Shown here: piece after piece, positions 32,467-41,613 of the stretch | Layout: each line of letters begins with the position of its first letter | Position numbering within the stretch: the stretch's first letter is position 1 | NCBI RefSeq assembly: GCF_014638355.1 | Contig: NZ_BMFK01000001.1 | Coordinates: 1,689,160-1,753,159, forward strand | Length of the DNA: 64,000 bases | Direction of reading: 5' to 3' | Origin: Priestia taiwanensis | Lineage (GTDB): Bacteria; Bacillota; Bacilli; Bacillales; Bacillaceae_G | Notes under the pieces: generated by a model | The model's database searches: none | The model's input: the letters and a program-made list of their open reading frames with translations, nothing else | What the model was told of the DNA's origin: nothing | Program-made: the position numbers and the translations under genes

Positions 32467-32765
32467 TTCGCAATTGATAAGCCGTATACAATTGTTTCAT
32501 TTGGTGTACGAACGCTAAATCCAACACCATAATCGATTGTTACTTTCTCACCTAAGTATTCTTTTCCATAATCACTTACTAAAACAACAATACCATCCTT
32601 GTCATACACAACATCACTTTCTACCAGTTCATCACGAACTAAATCGACGATTACATATACACTACATCCACCGTTATATTCTGTACGAACACGAATCACA
32701 GTCGATTCTTCTGGAAATAACTTCTTAATAGCCACTTCTGCCTTTTCCGTTACAAACAGTTGCAT
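32463..32765 (-). CDS. HesB/IscA-like protein (YqkB type)
   Basis: 100 residues with the HesB-like core (MQLFVTEKAEVAIKKL, EYNGGCSVYVIVDLV, ending DYGVGFSVRTPNETIVYG). The canonical C-terminal CGCG cysteines of A-type Fe-S carriers are missing; only the central Cys remains. This matches YqkB-like members of unknown role. The frame extends to 32885, but GGGGTGAAAGAG before the ATG at 32765 sets the start. Confidence 0.75.
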   Translation of the reverse strand: MQLFVTEKAEVAIKKLFPEESTVIRVRTEYNGGCSVYVIVDLVRDELVESDVVYDKDGIVVLVSDYGKEYLGEKVTIDYGVGFSVRTPNETIVYGLSIAK

Positions 32766-32898
32766 CTCTTTCACCCCTATCCATGATTTCTCATTATAGC
32801 AATATTCCCACGAAAAAAGGGAAAAATAATTTTCTATCCTACCTGATATTCTCGCTTTTTCTATGTCGTATAACCTCTTCTTCATGCCCTTCTCGAAA

Positions 32899-32998
32899 AA
32901 AATTAAGTAGCTATCTACTTAATTTTATGAAAATACTTAACAAACGGTAGGAAGTTACCGATACAAGCTATAGAAATATGTCTCTGCACAAGACATAT
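32899..32998. promoter_or_regulatory. Cluster of three inverted repeats
   Basis: AAAATTAAGTAG with its perfect complement (32899-32926), CGGTA/TACCG (32945-32960) and ATATGTCT/AGACATAT (32976-32998) sit in the 330-bp gap before the gene at 33097. No gene seen in the gap. Operator cluster or structured leader; the first could be a terminator on either strand. Confidence 0.45.
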
Positions 32999-33096
32999 AA
33001 GTTGCGAAAGAAAATAATCAACTATATACTAAGATATTTGGAGACTTATTATCTACAAGGGGTAGATGTATCAATACAATGAAGGGAATTACTAAC

Positions 33097-33510
33097 ATGA
33101 AAGAAACAAACACTTGCTTTTTTTCACTATTAACAGCGAATGCTGATTTGCTTCTTGATAAAATCATGAAAAATATTAAAGTTCAGCCGCATGATCCTCA
33201 CAAAGATAAAATCGCTCAAAACGCACTCCAACTTCACTGCCTATTCCTCGCCTATACAAAAAACGAAATTGGCTTGACCGATTTAGAAGAAATCGCCAAG
33301 AAAATTGCGTTACAGCGTCTTGAAGCAGATGTTGATATTCTTGAGTTCATCTATAATACGAACGTCGGAACGAAAGAAATGATTAACCTATTAGAAAAAT
33401 ACGCTGCAAGTGAAAGTGAATATACAGGCATTAAAGAACAGATTAATGAGTTTTTCGATTTCTTCATTTACTTAACCGTTCATGCTTACTATACACAGCA
33501 ACCAGAATAA
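33097..33510 (+). CDS. Hypothetical all-helical protein
   Basis: 137 residues, predicted almost entirely helical, acidic, no signal or membrane segment. GAAGGGA before the ATG at 33097 is better placed than the site for the ATG at 33079. It weakly recalls globin-like N-terminal domains of stress proteins, but I cannot assign a family. Confidence 0.6.
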   Translation: MKETNTCFFSLLTANADLLLDKIMKNIKVQPHDPHKDKIAQNALQLHCLFLAYTKNEIGLTDLEEIAKKIALQRLEADVDILEFIYNTNVGTKEMINLLEKYAASESEYTGIKEQINEFFDFFIYLTVHAYYTQQPE

Positions 33511-33512
33511 GT

Positions 33513-33552
33513 AAAAAGTCCAAACGGGTATACTCCCATTTGGACTTTTTTT
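33513..33552. terminator. Bidirectional terminator
   Basis: AAAAAGTCCAAA.GGG pairs with CCC.TTTGGACTTTTT between convergent genes. Confidence 0.9.
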
Positions 33553-34867
33553 ACGCTGTTTTCTTCATGACAGAAAGCATGTATCCAATTATCATACCGA
33601 TAATTGCTGGTACAAGCCATCCCATTCCAACATCAAATAACGGAATGTTTGCTAATAGTGATTCAGCTTTGCCGATACTGAAGTTTGCACTTTTCACCGC
33701 ATCGAAAATACTAATGAAGAATGCACCAATCATACCGCACACATAGACCGATACCGGAACACGAACATAATGCTCTACTAACGACAACATGATTAGTACG
33801 ATGCCAATAGGATAAATAGCAATTAAAATTGGTAATGCCATTGCATTCAACTGTGTTAAACCAATGTTTGCGACGAAGAATGCTGCCATGCAGAAGACAA
33901 GAACAACTTGCTTATAAGAAGCATTCGGGAATACTCTTGTTGAGAAGAATGTACCACACGCTGCCACAATTCCAACTGAAGTTGTTAAGCATGCACATGC
34001 AATTGCTACACCAAGTAACATAAGACCAACGTTACCGAATAAGTGATTCACAACATTTGTTAAGATAACACCGCCATTTGCACCCATTCCAAGTGATACA
34101 CTAGATGCCCCTAAGAATGCAAGCGCTACGTATACTACTAATAGACCAGCTGCTGCAATAAATGCTGCGAAGATTGTAATTTTTGCGATACTCTTTTGAT
34201 TTGTAATACCTCGTTCACGTAACGAAACGATAACAACATTACCAAATACAAGTGCTGCTAAACCATCTAACGTGAAGTATCCATCAATGAATCCTTTAAA
34301 TAGTGGACTAGCATACGCTTCTGTCGCTTCACCAAACTCTCCCATCGGTGTCATAAGTGCTTTAATCACAATAATAACAATAATTGATAATAAGATAGGA
34401 GTTAATAATTTACCTATGCGGTCAATTAATTTAGATGGATTTAACGCTAAATAAAACGTTAAAATGAAATACATGAAAGAAAATGCAACTAATAACATTG
34501 ATTGATTTGCTAATGATTCTGATAAGAACGGAGCAACTGCCATTTCATATGCTACTGTTGCTGTTCTCGGCACACTTACAAATACGCCTAAACAAAGATA
34601 AATAATTGACCCGAATACAAGTGCAAATATCGGATGAATATGTCCTGCTAATTCATTCAAATCTCCACCACGCAGTGCAATGACAATAACACCAAGTAAC
34701 GGCAGACCTACACCTGACACAATAAAGCCGAATAAGGCAATCCATATATCCGACCCTGCACCTTGTCCTAATGCCGGTGGAAAAATCATATTACCTGCCC
34801 CAAAGAATAAGGCGAATAACATTAATCCTACTGCAACTAGTTCTGAAAATTTTAATGGTTGTTTCAT
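33551..34867 (-). CDS. brnQ: Branched-chain amino acid (LIVCS) carrier, BrnQ family
   Basis: 438 residues with twelve membrane helices, the full length of the LIVCS family. Starts MKQPLKFSELVAVGLMLFALFFGAGNMIFPP, the family's signature first helix. Family members import Leu, Ile and Val with Na+ or H+. Two tandem T-box leaders precede it, and their apparent specifier is a threonine codon, so threonine uptake is a real possibility. AAGGAG overlaps the upstream ATG at 34876, so the ATG at 34867 is preferred. Confidence 0.88.
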   Translation of the reverse strand: MKQPLKFSELVAVGLMLFALFFGAGNMIFPPALGQGAGSDIWIALFGFIVSGVGLPLLGVIVIALRGGDLNELAGHIHPIFALVFGSIIYLCLGVFVSVPRTATVAYEMAVAPFLSESLANQSMLLVAFSFMYFILTFYLALNPSKLIDRIGKLLTPILLSIIVIIVIKALMTPMGEFGEATEAYASPLFKGFIDGYFTLDGLAALVFGNVVIVSLRERGITNQKSIAKITIFAAFIAAAGLLVVYVALAFLGASSVSLGMGANGGVILTNVVNHLFGNVGLMLLGVAIACACLTTSVGIVAACGTFFSTRVFPNASYKQVVLVFCMAAFFVANIGLTQLNAMALPILIAIYPIGIVLIMLSLVEHYVRVPVSVYVCGMIGAFFISIFDAVKSANFSIGKAESLLANIPLFDVGMGWLVPAIIGMIIGYMLSVMKKTA

Positions 34868-34960
34868 TTTTCTCATCTCCTTAAAAAGTTTATATCTATA
34901 TATTGTTTCCTTTTTACCTACTATCGCCTTACGTTTGTTCTATCACCCCCTTTCCATCTG

Positions 34961-35212
34961 AAAATAAAAAAACACTCCTCCCTATCAAAAGGGACGAGTG
35001 TTAAAATCGTGGTTCCACCCTTGTTCTAATCCATTTATGCGCATGCATAAATAAGACTGCTCAAGATCAGATAACGGCTGATACCGTCAGTAATTACTAG
35101 ATTGTTCGTTCACTACCGAAGTTCAAAGGTGGTAAATTATTTCCCTGCGTTAAGAAGCTCACAGCCTAGGCTCCTCTCTCTGAAAACCGAAAAAACAACT
35201 CATGTCCTTATC
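34961..35212 (-). promoter_or_regulatory. T-box riboswitch, proximal copy
   Basis: Contains the T-box sequence AAGGGTGGAACCACG (35008-35022), a stem I with AGAGAG and GGCTGTGAG, and a terminator (34961-35002) ending in T7. The triplet before ACCTTTGAAC is ACC (35131-35133), which would specify tRNA-Thr. The specifier call follows the general NNN-ACC pattern and is moderately certain. Confidence 0.9.
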
Positions 35213-35242
35213 ATTACTTTTGCTATTTATTATTTTTGACCA

Positions 35243-35494
35243 AATAAAAAAACACTTATCCCTACTATAAAAAAAGGGACGAGTGTTAAGTTCGTGGTTC
35301 CACCCTTGTTCCAACCTACATATCCATACAAATAGGTTGCTCAAGTTATACATAACGGCTATTACCGTCAATAATTACTAGATTGCTCGTTCACTATTGA
35401 AGTTCAAAGGTGGTAAATTATTTCCCTGCGTTAAGAAGCTCACAGCCTAGGCTCCTCTCTCTGAAAACCGTAAAAATAAATCATGTCCTTATCG
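35243..35494 (-). promoter_or_regulatory. T-box riboswitch, distal copy
   Basis: A second complete leader with T-box sequence at 35293-35307, terminator at 35243-35287 and the same apparent ACC specifier at 35412-35414. It is highly similar to the proximal copy, about 281 bp away, and is read first by RNA polymerase. Confidence 0.9.
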
Positions 35495-35524
35495 TGACTT
35501 GTTCGTATATGTTCTTGTTCCCTT

Positions 35525-35552
35525 ATTATACTAACATATTTCTAAAAAGCAA
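35525..35552 (-). promoter_or_regulatory. Promoter of the T-box/brnQ unit
   Basis: On the minus strand TTGCTT, a 16-bp spacer and a perfect TATAAT, about 30 bp before the distal stem I. Confidence 0.7.
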
Positions 35553-35771
35553 GAAAAGTTTCGAATATATTTTCAGACAGAAAGAAAAGTAGTGACAAAA
35601 AGAAACGTCACTACCAACTCCATACACATATTCATTGTACAACTGCTCTCGTTTGTCATGCATGAAAAAAACAGGCATTGTGCGCTCTTCTTGTTGCTGA
35701 CGACTACAACTCACAATTCCAACAATAATTAACAACATGATTAATATTTCCGTCGCTTTTGTCCCAATCAC
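35526..35771 (-). CDS. Possible small lipoprotein
   Basis: A GTG-started frame of 81 codons with a hydrophobic stretch and a lipobox-like IVSC near residue 22. Its 3' end overlaps the brnQ promoter and the ribosome binding site is too close to the GTG. It may be a remnant or chance. Confidence 0.3.
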   Translation of the reverse strand: MIGTKATEILIMLLIIVGIVSCSRQQQEERTMPVFFMHDKREQLYNEYVYGVGSDVSFCHYFSFCLKIYSKLFLLFRNMLV

Positions 35772-35854
35772 CTTCTTTCTCCGAGATGAAAGAAAGGCAG
35801 TGAATCACCACTACCTTTACATATATATGAGGAAGTGTGGATGTGAAGGACTTC

Positions 35855-36403
35855 TTATTTTTCTTTGAAAGGTTCTGGTGATTCAATTGGTGCTTTAGAT
35901 CCAGTTAATGAATGTATCGGGATTAAACCACCGTTCTCGAAATACGCTACCATGTTGTTCAAGCTAACCGTAGCCATTCTCCTTGTTACTAATCCTTCTG
36001 GATCAAACATTTGATTACCAATCCCCGTCATAAGCTTCGCACCAACTACTCTGCCTACCGCATCTTGGTACTTAATTGACGCTTTATCTGTAAATATTAC
36101 ATTTATTTCTGGCGATTTCATCTTCTTATATGCCATCGCATGATCAATGATAACAGCCATCTCTTGGCGACTGACCTTCTTAGTCGGATTAAACTTACCA
36201 TCATCACTACCTTTTATAATTCCTGCACTAGCTGCCTTTTTAATTCCTTCTTGCAGGCTAATTTCTATTTGTCCAATATCCGAGAACGTCACCTCACGTA
36301 ATGGTAACTGCAATGCGTTTGCTACTAACATCGCAAACTCCGCTCTCGTAATTTCTCTGTTTGGTGAATCCTCATTCCTATCTGTTCCAATTAGCCTCTC
36401 CAC
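35855..36403 (-). pseudogene. SLH-domain protein fragment
   Basis: 182 codons cover the end of one SLH repeat and two more (ITRAEFAMLVANAL, VSRQEMAVIIDHAM, VTRRMATVSLNNMV; GSDDGKFNPTKK). There is no signal peptide and the first repeat lacks its front half, and an in-frame TAG directly precedes the GTG at 36403. SLH proteins bind the pyruvylated wall polymer after secretion, so this piece should not reach the surface. Remnant of a larger S-layer-type gene. Confidence 0.65.
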
Positions 36404-36560
36404 CTACCCCACCCCTTTGTACAATATCCACCTTATCATCTTACCTAAAAAATTATTTAAACAAAAACAGTCTCAATTTAAGACACGGACATGCACGAAT
36501 TTTCTTCTGCGCTACTCGTAGGTGCACCTTAATCATGTACATAATTAGCCTAACATATTC

Positions 36561-36591
36561 AAAAAAAATGAGTACTTGTACAAGTACTCAT
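36561..36591 (-). terminator. Terminator of the DUF2187 gene
   Basis: ATGAGTACTTG and CAAGTACTCAT pair; eight T follow on the minus strand. Confidence 0.9.
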
Positions 36592-36597
36592 TCCTTC

Positions 36598-36786
36598 TTA
36601 TTTCTTCGGTTTAAGAATATTACTATATCCAACAACTGTTCGTTTTACAGAGTCATTGTTAATTGTTAAGCTAGGCGTAATATCCTCTACTAACACAGAG
36701 TTCGTATAATGACGGACAACGGTTGCTTTGTATGTAACCTTATCTCTTTTGAATGTAATGTGATCTCCAACTTGAATATGTTCCAT
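36598..36786 (-). CDS. DUF2187 family protein
   Basis: 62 residues, small beta-barrel type with GDHITFKRDKVTYKATVVRHY and an ending NILKPKK. DUF2187 proteins are common in Bacilli and resemble KOW/SH3-like domains; function unknown. AAGGGGAT precedes the ATG. Confidence 0.8.
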   Translation of the reverse strand: MEHIQVGDHITFKRDKVTYKATVVRHYTNSVLVEDITPSLTINNDSVKRTVVGYSNILKPKK

Positions 36787-37201
36787 CGTAATCCCCTTCT
36801 TTCTAGCAAAACAACTTTAGTACTTTTAGGGCATAATAACATAAATTATGAATTTTTTCCATTTTTATAGCGAATTTGGGTACATAATTACACAAGTATC
36901 TAGCATGAAGGATAATTATCCTATTCATCCATCCCTTTTGCTACATCTTTATCGGATTATACCTGTACATAAAATAGAGAATCTGGACTGTTCTATTTCT
37001 ATATGCCCATGCGAAATGGACTTATTATATACCGTCATCTCCTTCAAAAGTACAAGAAATTCATCGAACAAAAATGAAACTCGACGCCTATACTATTCTC
37101 TCTTTCTATCATGTTACAATTTGGGTGAAATGACAATAAGTGTAGTCTTGTAATTGTTCAGAGAATAAGATTATAAGACCACTATACAAGGAGGATACAA
37201 G
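36787..37201. other. Intergenic region before the LPMO gene, about 415 bp
   Basis: No convincing gene; a 101-codon frame at 36848-37153 has no ribosome binding site or coding character. An imperfect inverted repeat (AGTGTAGTCTTGTAA at 37139-37153 with TTATAAGACCACT at 37171-37183) lies just before the gene and may be regulatory. Confidence 0.45.
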
Positions 37202-38650
37202 ATGACTTGGAAGAAAAAACTACTGAAGATTGCTCCACTAGCTGTATGCGGTATTATTGGTTCTTTATTATTCACAAACGATGCATCTGCACACGGATAT
37301 ATTGATAATGGACGCTCATCTTTATGTAAACAAGGATTAAATAAAAATTGTGGACCGATTCAATATGAACCACAAAGTGTAGAAGGAATTGGTAACTTCC
37401 CACAATCTGGTCCAGCAGATGGTTCAATTGCTGGTGGTGGACATTTCCCAGATTTAGATGTTCAAACAGCAACTCGCTGGCACAAAGTGAACATGACGGG
37501 TGGAAAAAACACATTCGCATGGACATTTACAGCAGCACACAGTACAGCAGAATGGAAATACTACATCACGAAAAAAGGCTGGGATCCAAATAAACCGCTT
37601 ACACGTGCTGATTTAGAATTTATTTCAAAAGTAGACGGTGGTAACAAACAACCCGCAAAGAAAGTTTCACATGTAATTGATGTACCAACAGACCGCACTG
37701 GCTATCATGTTATTCTTGGCGTATGGGAGATTGCAGATACACCAAATGCCTTCTACCAAGTTGTTGATGTAAATTTACAAAACGGAGGTCCAGTACAACC
37801 TGATACAGTTGCACCTTCTGTTCCAACAAATGTAGCATCAGCAGCACAAACACCAACTAGCATTGACTTAGCTTGGAATGCATCTACTGATAATATCGGT
37901 GTACATCATTATGATGTTTACCGTAACGGGGTAAAAATTCAAACAGTAACAGATACAAAAGTAACAGATAACTTCTTAACAGCGAATACAGCATATACAT
38001 ATACGGTAAAAGCTGTTGATAATGCTGGTAACGAATCAAATGCAAGTGCTCCTATTACTGTGAAGACAAAAGAACTTCCAGCAGTAGACACAGTTGCACC
38101 TTCTGCACCAACTTCTCTACATTCAATGGGAGAAACAGAAACGACAGTTGATTTAATGTGGAATGCATCTACTGATAACGTAGGTGTGAAGCATTACGAG
38201 ATTTACCGTAACGGGGTAAAAGTAAAAACAGTAACTGGTACAACAGCATTAGATACTGGCCTACAAGCAAATACAGAATACTCATACACAGTAAAAGCTG
38301 TTGATGCTGCTGGGAACGTATCAGAAGTAAGTAATACACTTGTTGTGAAAACGAAGCAATCTACAACAAATCCAGGAGTAGCAGCATGGGATCGTACAAA
38401 AGTATATGTGAAAGGTAATCGCGTGTTATTCAACGGTTTAGAATATGAAGCTAAATGGTGGACACTAGGTAATGAACCAGCGACATCAGACGCATGGAAA
38501 TTAGTAACTCCGACTGCAACAGTAGACTGGAATGCGACTAAATCATACGAAGGCGGCGAACGAGTAGTCTTCGAAGGTAAGAAATATGAAGCTAAATGGT
38601 GGACACTAAATGAAACACCAGGTACAGCTTCGGTATGGCGACTAATCTAA
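37202..38650 (+). CDS. Chitin-active lytic polysaccharide monooxygenase (AA10) with Fn3 and CBM5/12 modules
   Basis: 482 residues. Signal peptide to about residue 30 (ends ASA), so the mature chain begins with His31. His31 and His113 (FTAAHSTAEW) form the copper brace. The AA10 domain runs to about 200, followed by two Fn3 modules (about 208-290 and 298-385) and two C-terminal CBM5/12 chitin-binding modules, each with YEAKWWTL. It should be secreted and oxidatively cleave crystalline chitin. AAGGAGG supports the start. Monocistronic. Confidence 0.92.
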   Translation: MTWKKKLLKIAPLAVCGIIGSLLFTNDASAHGYIDNGRSSLCKQGLNKNCGPIQYEPQSVEGIGNFPQSGPADGSIAGGGHFPDLDVQTATRWHKVNMTGGKNTFAWTFTAAHSTAEWKYYITKKGWDPNKPLTRADLEFISKVDGGNKQPAKKVSHVIDVPTDRTGYHVILGVWEIADTPNAFYQVVDVNLQNGGPVQPDTVAPSVPTNVASAAQTPTSIDLAWNASTDNIGVHHYDVYRNGVKIQTVTDTKVTDNFLTANTAYTYTVKAVDNAGNESNASAPITVKTKELPAVDTVAPSAPTSLHSMGETETTVDLMWNASTDNVGVKHYEIYRNGVKVKTVTGTTALDTGLQANTEYSYTVKAVDAAGNVSEVSNTLVVKTKQSTTNPGVAAWDRTKVYVKGNRVLFNGLEYEAKWWTLGNEPATSDAWKLVTPTATVDWNATKSYEGGERVVFEGKKYEAKWWTLNETPGTASVWRLI

Positions 38651-38721
38651 CACACTGATCTACACTTGGGTGTGGGTCCCTCCACCCCCAAGTAATTCTT
38701 CACTTTATCCTTTAATAAATA

Positions 38722-38762
38722 AAAGAAAGAACTTCCTTAAATCGGAAGTTCTTTCTTTTTAC
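38722..38762. terminator. Terminator
   Basis: AAAGAAAGAACTTCC and GGAAGTTCTTTCTTT pair, with a T-run after. A weaker hairpin lies before it (about 38663-38693). Confidence 0.88.
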
Positions 38763-38788
38763 ATTCTACTTATTCTTTTACAATAATA

Positions 38789-38818
38789 TTGTCATCCGTA
38801 GACAAGTCCTTGTATAAT
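38789..38818 (+). promoter_or_regulatory. Promoter of the symporter gene
   Basis: TTGTCA, an 18-bp spacer and TATAAT. Confidence 0.6.
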
Positions 38819-38850
38819 TTTCTGTATATTCAGATAAAAGGAGGGAATTT

Positions 38851-40320
38851 ATGTTTGAAAACTTTGTTAACTGGTTAAATAGCATTATTTGGAGTTCAGC
38901 GCTTGTCTATTTATGTTTAGGAACTGGTCTGTATTTCTCTATCCGAACAAGATTTTTGCAAGTGAGACATATTAAGGAGATGTTGAAACTTACCTTCAAA
39001 GGTGAGAAGTCGGATGCCGGGGTTTCCTCTTTCCAAGCATTAGCCCTATCACTCTCTGGTCGTGTCGGTACAGGAAACATCGCCGGAGTCGCAACAGCAA
39101 TCGCCTTCGGGGGCCCTGGAGCTGTATTTTGGATGTGGTTAGTTGCTTTCTTAGGAGCTGGATCAGCTTATGTCGAGTCTACATTGGCTCAAATTTATAA
39201 AATCAAACATAAAGGGCAATTCCGCGGTGGGCCAGCTTATTACATTGAACGTGGCTTAGGTGTGAAATGGTATGCTATCCTTTTCGCTATCGCAACCATC
39301 CTCGCCACTGGCCTATTACTTCCTGGTGTACAAGCCAATAGTATTGCTTCTAGTTTAAGTACAGCGTTTGGCATGAATACATCTGTAACGGGATTTTTAT
39401 TAATTACTGCGTTAGCACTTATCATTTTTGGTGGAGTAAAGCGTATCGTTAGTGTCGCACAAATTGTTGTACCATTTATGGCAATTGGCTACGTGTTAGT
39501 AGCAATTGTCATTGTTGCAATGAACATTGATAAGCTGCCAGACGCATTTATGTTAATTATAAAAAGCGCCTTTGCATTAGAATCGGCTTTCGGTGGAATT
39601 ATCGGTCTCGCTATCTCTTGGGGGGTAAAACGAGGCATCTACTCGAATGAAGCAGGACAAGGAACGGGCCCTCATGCAGCGGCAGCGGCAGAAGTATCTC
39701 ATCCAGCCAAACAAGGATTCGTGCAAGCGTTTTCAATTTATATCGATACATTATTTGTTTGTTCCGCAACTGCATTTATGATGATTATCACAGGCATGTA
39801 TAACGTATATGATGCAACTGGGAAAGGTCTCCTTGTTAATAACATGGGTACTGCAGAACCTGGTCCTGGCTATACACAAGCTGCCGTAGAATCCGTTTTC
39901 CCTGGTTTTGGCAACATTTTCGTTGCTGTGTCATTATTCTTCTTCGTATTCACAACCATTATGGCTTACTATTATATCGCAGAAACAAATATCGCTTACT
40001 TAAATCGTGACAAAGATCGTCCATGGATGATGTATCTTTTAAAAATTTGCTTCTTAGGAGTTGTCTTCTACGGTTGCGTAAAAACAGCGGCAGTAGCCTG
40101 GGCACTTGGTGATATTGGTGTCGGCCTCATGGCTTGGATAAACATCATCGCTATTCTCCTTTTACAAAAACCAGCCCTCATCGCGCTAAAAGACTACGAG
40201 AAACAGAAAAAAGAAGGAAAAGATCCTATATTCAAACCAGAAGAACTTGGGATTAAAAACGCTGATTTCTGGGAACATGAATACGATAAAACGAAGCAAG
40301 AAACTGCTGCCTCAAAATAA
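38851..40320 (+). CDS. Sodium:alanine/glycine symporter (AgcS family)
   Basis: 489 residues, about eleven membrane helices. The family motifs are LSGRVGTGNIAGVATAIAFGGPGAVFWMW and SNEAGQGTGPHAAAAAEVSHP. AgcS carriers import alanine or glycine with Na+. AAAAGGAGGG before the ATG; own promoter and terminator, no regulator next to it. Confidence 0.9.
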   Translation: MFENFVNWLNSIIWSSALVYLCLGTGLYFSIRTRFLQVRHIKEMLKLTFKGEKSDAGVSSFQALALSLSGRVGTGNIAGVATAIAFGGPGAVFWMWLVAFLGAGSAYVESTLAQIYKIKHKGQFRGGPAYYIERGLGVKWYAILFAIATILATGLLLPGVQANSIASSLSTAFGMNTSVTGFLLITALALIIFGGVKRIVSVAQIVVPFMAIGYVLVAIVIVAMNIDKLPDAFMLIIKSAFALESAFGGIIGLAISWGVKRGIYSNEAGQGTGPHAAAAAEVSHPAKQGFVQAFSIYIDTLFVCSATAFMMIITGMYNVYDATGKGLLVNNMGTAEPGPGYTQAAVESVFPGFGNIFVAVSLFFFVFTTIMAYYYIAETNIAYLNRDKDRPWMMYLLKICFLGVVFYGCVKTAAVAWALGDIGVGLMAWINIIAILLLQKPALIALKDYEKQKKEGKDPIFKPEELGIKNADFWEHEYDKTKQETAASK

Positions 40321-40322
40321 TA

Positions 40323-40375
40323 AAAAGCGTGCCGTCTCAAAGTCATACTTCTGACTAAGAGATAGCACGCTTTCC
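40323..40375 (+). terminator. Terminator of the symporter gene
   Basis: AAAGCGTGC and GCACGCTTT pair in a long stem with a second internal helix AGTCATA/CTGACT, followed by T and C. Confidence 0.75.
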
Positions 40376-40392
40376 CCTGTTTACATTATACT

Positions 40393-40593
40393 TCATTCTT
40401 TTTCTCGCTCTTTATTTTGCTGTCTCACCTTTTTATACAAACGAAACAACAAAATGATAATGACGAACTTATATGACATGGAAATAATAGTATCTAATAC
40501 GTTATCACTGCTACTAGAAATATTATCAATGAACAAGCAAAGAATCATCAAAAAAATTACTTCTGCTATGTATTTACCTCTAGCAACCTTCAC
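40393..40593 (-). CDS. Small membrane protein
   Basis: 66 residues, two membrane helices (about 8-22 and 36-52) and a basic tail RLYKKVRQQNKEREKE. The start is GTG at 40593 behind GAGGTGA. It lies 14 bp after the SMP-30 gene and is probably cotranscribed. No family recognised. Confidence 0.6.
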   Translation of the reverse strand: MKVARGKYIAEVIFLMILCLFIDNISSSSDNVLDTIISMSYKFVIIILLFRLYKKVRQQNKEREKE

Positions 40594-40607
40594 GGCATCA
40601 CCTCATT

Positions 40608-41468
40608 CTAGAAAACACAACGGTTCGTCGGTAAGCCTTGTACCCCTACTTTCACCATGAATACTTTACCACCTTCTGTATCTTCTTGATCTGCTTCATT
40701 ACGAGCAGTTGTGATGAACAACGTATCAAGATTCATACCGCCGAATGTACAGCTTGTCACATTCACTGTCGGAATTGTAATCGCTGCCAATTGTTCACCT
40801 GTTAATGGACACCAACGTGATACCATTCCTCCACCCCAGTGCGCAATCCATAACTTTCCTTCTATATCAATCGTCATTCCATCTGGCTTTCCAAATCCTC
40901 GGTCATTGAAATCTATCACAACGTGACGATTTGTAATATCGCCACTCTTTTTTTCATAATCATATGCGAATACTTGCAACATCGTCGTATCAATATGATA
41001 GAACATCTTCGCATCAGGGCTCCAAGCTAATCCATTTGAATTACACACACCACGCAATTTCGTAATAACCGTTTCTGTATCATACATGCAATAAAGTGCC
41101 GCAGTTGGTGAACGGTCTGCAGAAATCGAGCCAGCCCAAAAACGTCCGTGTGGATCTACCTTTCCATCATTGAAACGGTTTGCCTCATTCTCTTCTTCTG
41201 GGTCTAATAATTTTGTACATTCACCTGTTTCCACATTTAATAGTTGGAAGCCTGCTTCGGTCGCAACAACCGGTTGCTTATTATGACCTAATGCAAATGC
41301 AGATACTTTATGTGAAGTTGGAACACTGGTTACTTCATTTATCGCTTCGTCCCAAAAACATATAGCTTGTCCTGTGAAATCTACCCAATATAAACGATTA
41401 TTTGTATCATCCCATGTTGGACCTTCCCCCAACATGGCTCTTTTTTCATGTAATGGCTTTACAATCAA
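40608..41468 (-). CDS. SMP-30/gluconolactonase family protein
   Basis: 286 residues, six-bladed beta propeller. Metal and catalytic-type motifs MLGEGPTWDD, FNDGKVDPHGRFWAG, GVCNSNGLAWSPD and KPDGMTIDIEGKLW are complete. Family members hydrolyse sugar lactones. Start is TTG at 41468 with AGGAGG seven bases upstream. No sugar operon is adjacent, so the substrate is open. Confidence 0.85.
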   Translation of the reverse strand: MIVKPLHEKRAMLGEGPTWDDTNNRLYWVDFTGQAICFWDEAINEVTSVPTSHKVSAFALGHNKQPVVATEAGFQLLNVETGECTKLLDPEEENEANRFNDGKVDPHGRFWAGSISADRSPTAALYCMYDTETVITKLRGVCNSNGLAWSPDAKMFYHIDTTMLQVFAYDYEKKSGDITNRHVVIDFNDRGFGKPDGMTIDIEGKLWIAHWGGGMVSRWCPLTGEQLAAITIPTVNVTSCTFGGMNLDTLFITTARNEADQEDTEGGKVFMVKVGVQGLPTNRCVF

Positions 41469-41544
41469 TGTTCCCCCTCCTTATCCAATTATGTATATAT
41501 TACCATATTTACCGGTGTTTTTCCGTCTTTTCAACGATTAATAG

Positions 41545-41572
41545 TTACAATTCATTGAAAATAGCGTATACT
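41545..41572 (+). promoter_or_regulatory. Promoter of the ABC-F leader
   Basis: TTACAA, 16 bp, TATACT. It starts the leader that carries the short reading frames and attenuator. Confidence 0.5.
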
Positions 41573-41595
41573 AAAAGCAATATGAAGAAAGGAAC

Positions 41596-41613
41596 ATGGT
41601 GATAACGACATGA
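41596..41613 (+). CDS. Leader peptide 1 (MVITT)
   Basis: A five-codon frame behind AAAGGA, near the predicted transcript start. Its stop overlaps the ATG of a second leader frame. It lies in the left arm of the leader stem, as expected of an attenuator-controlling frame. Translation is inferred. Confidence 0.4.
   Translation: MVITT

Noticed and set aside
35159..35371. A 70-codon minus-strand frame inside the T-box leaders
   Set aside because: It lies across conserved RNA structure of both T-boxes, which fully explains the sequence.
36848..37153. A 101-codon plus-strand frame before the LPMO gene
   Set aside because: No ribosome binding site, hydrophobic and Cys-scattered without pattern, ends inside an inverted repeat near the promoter.
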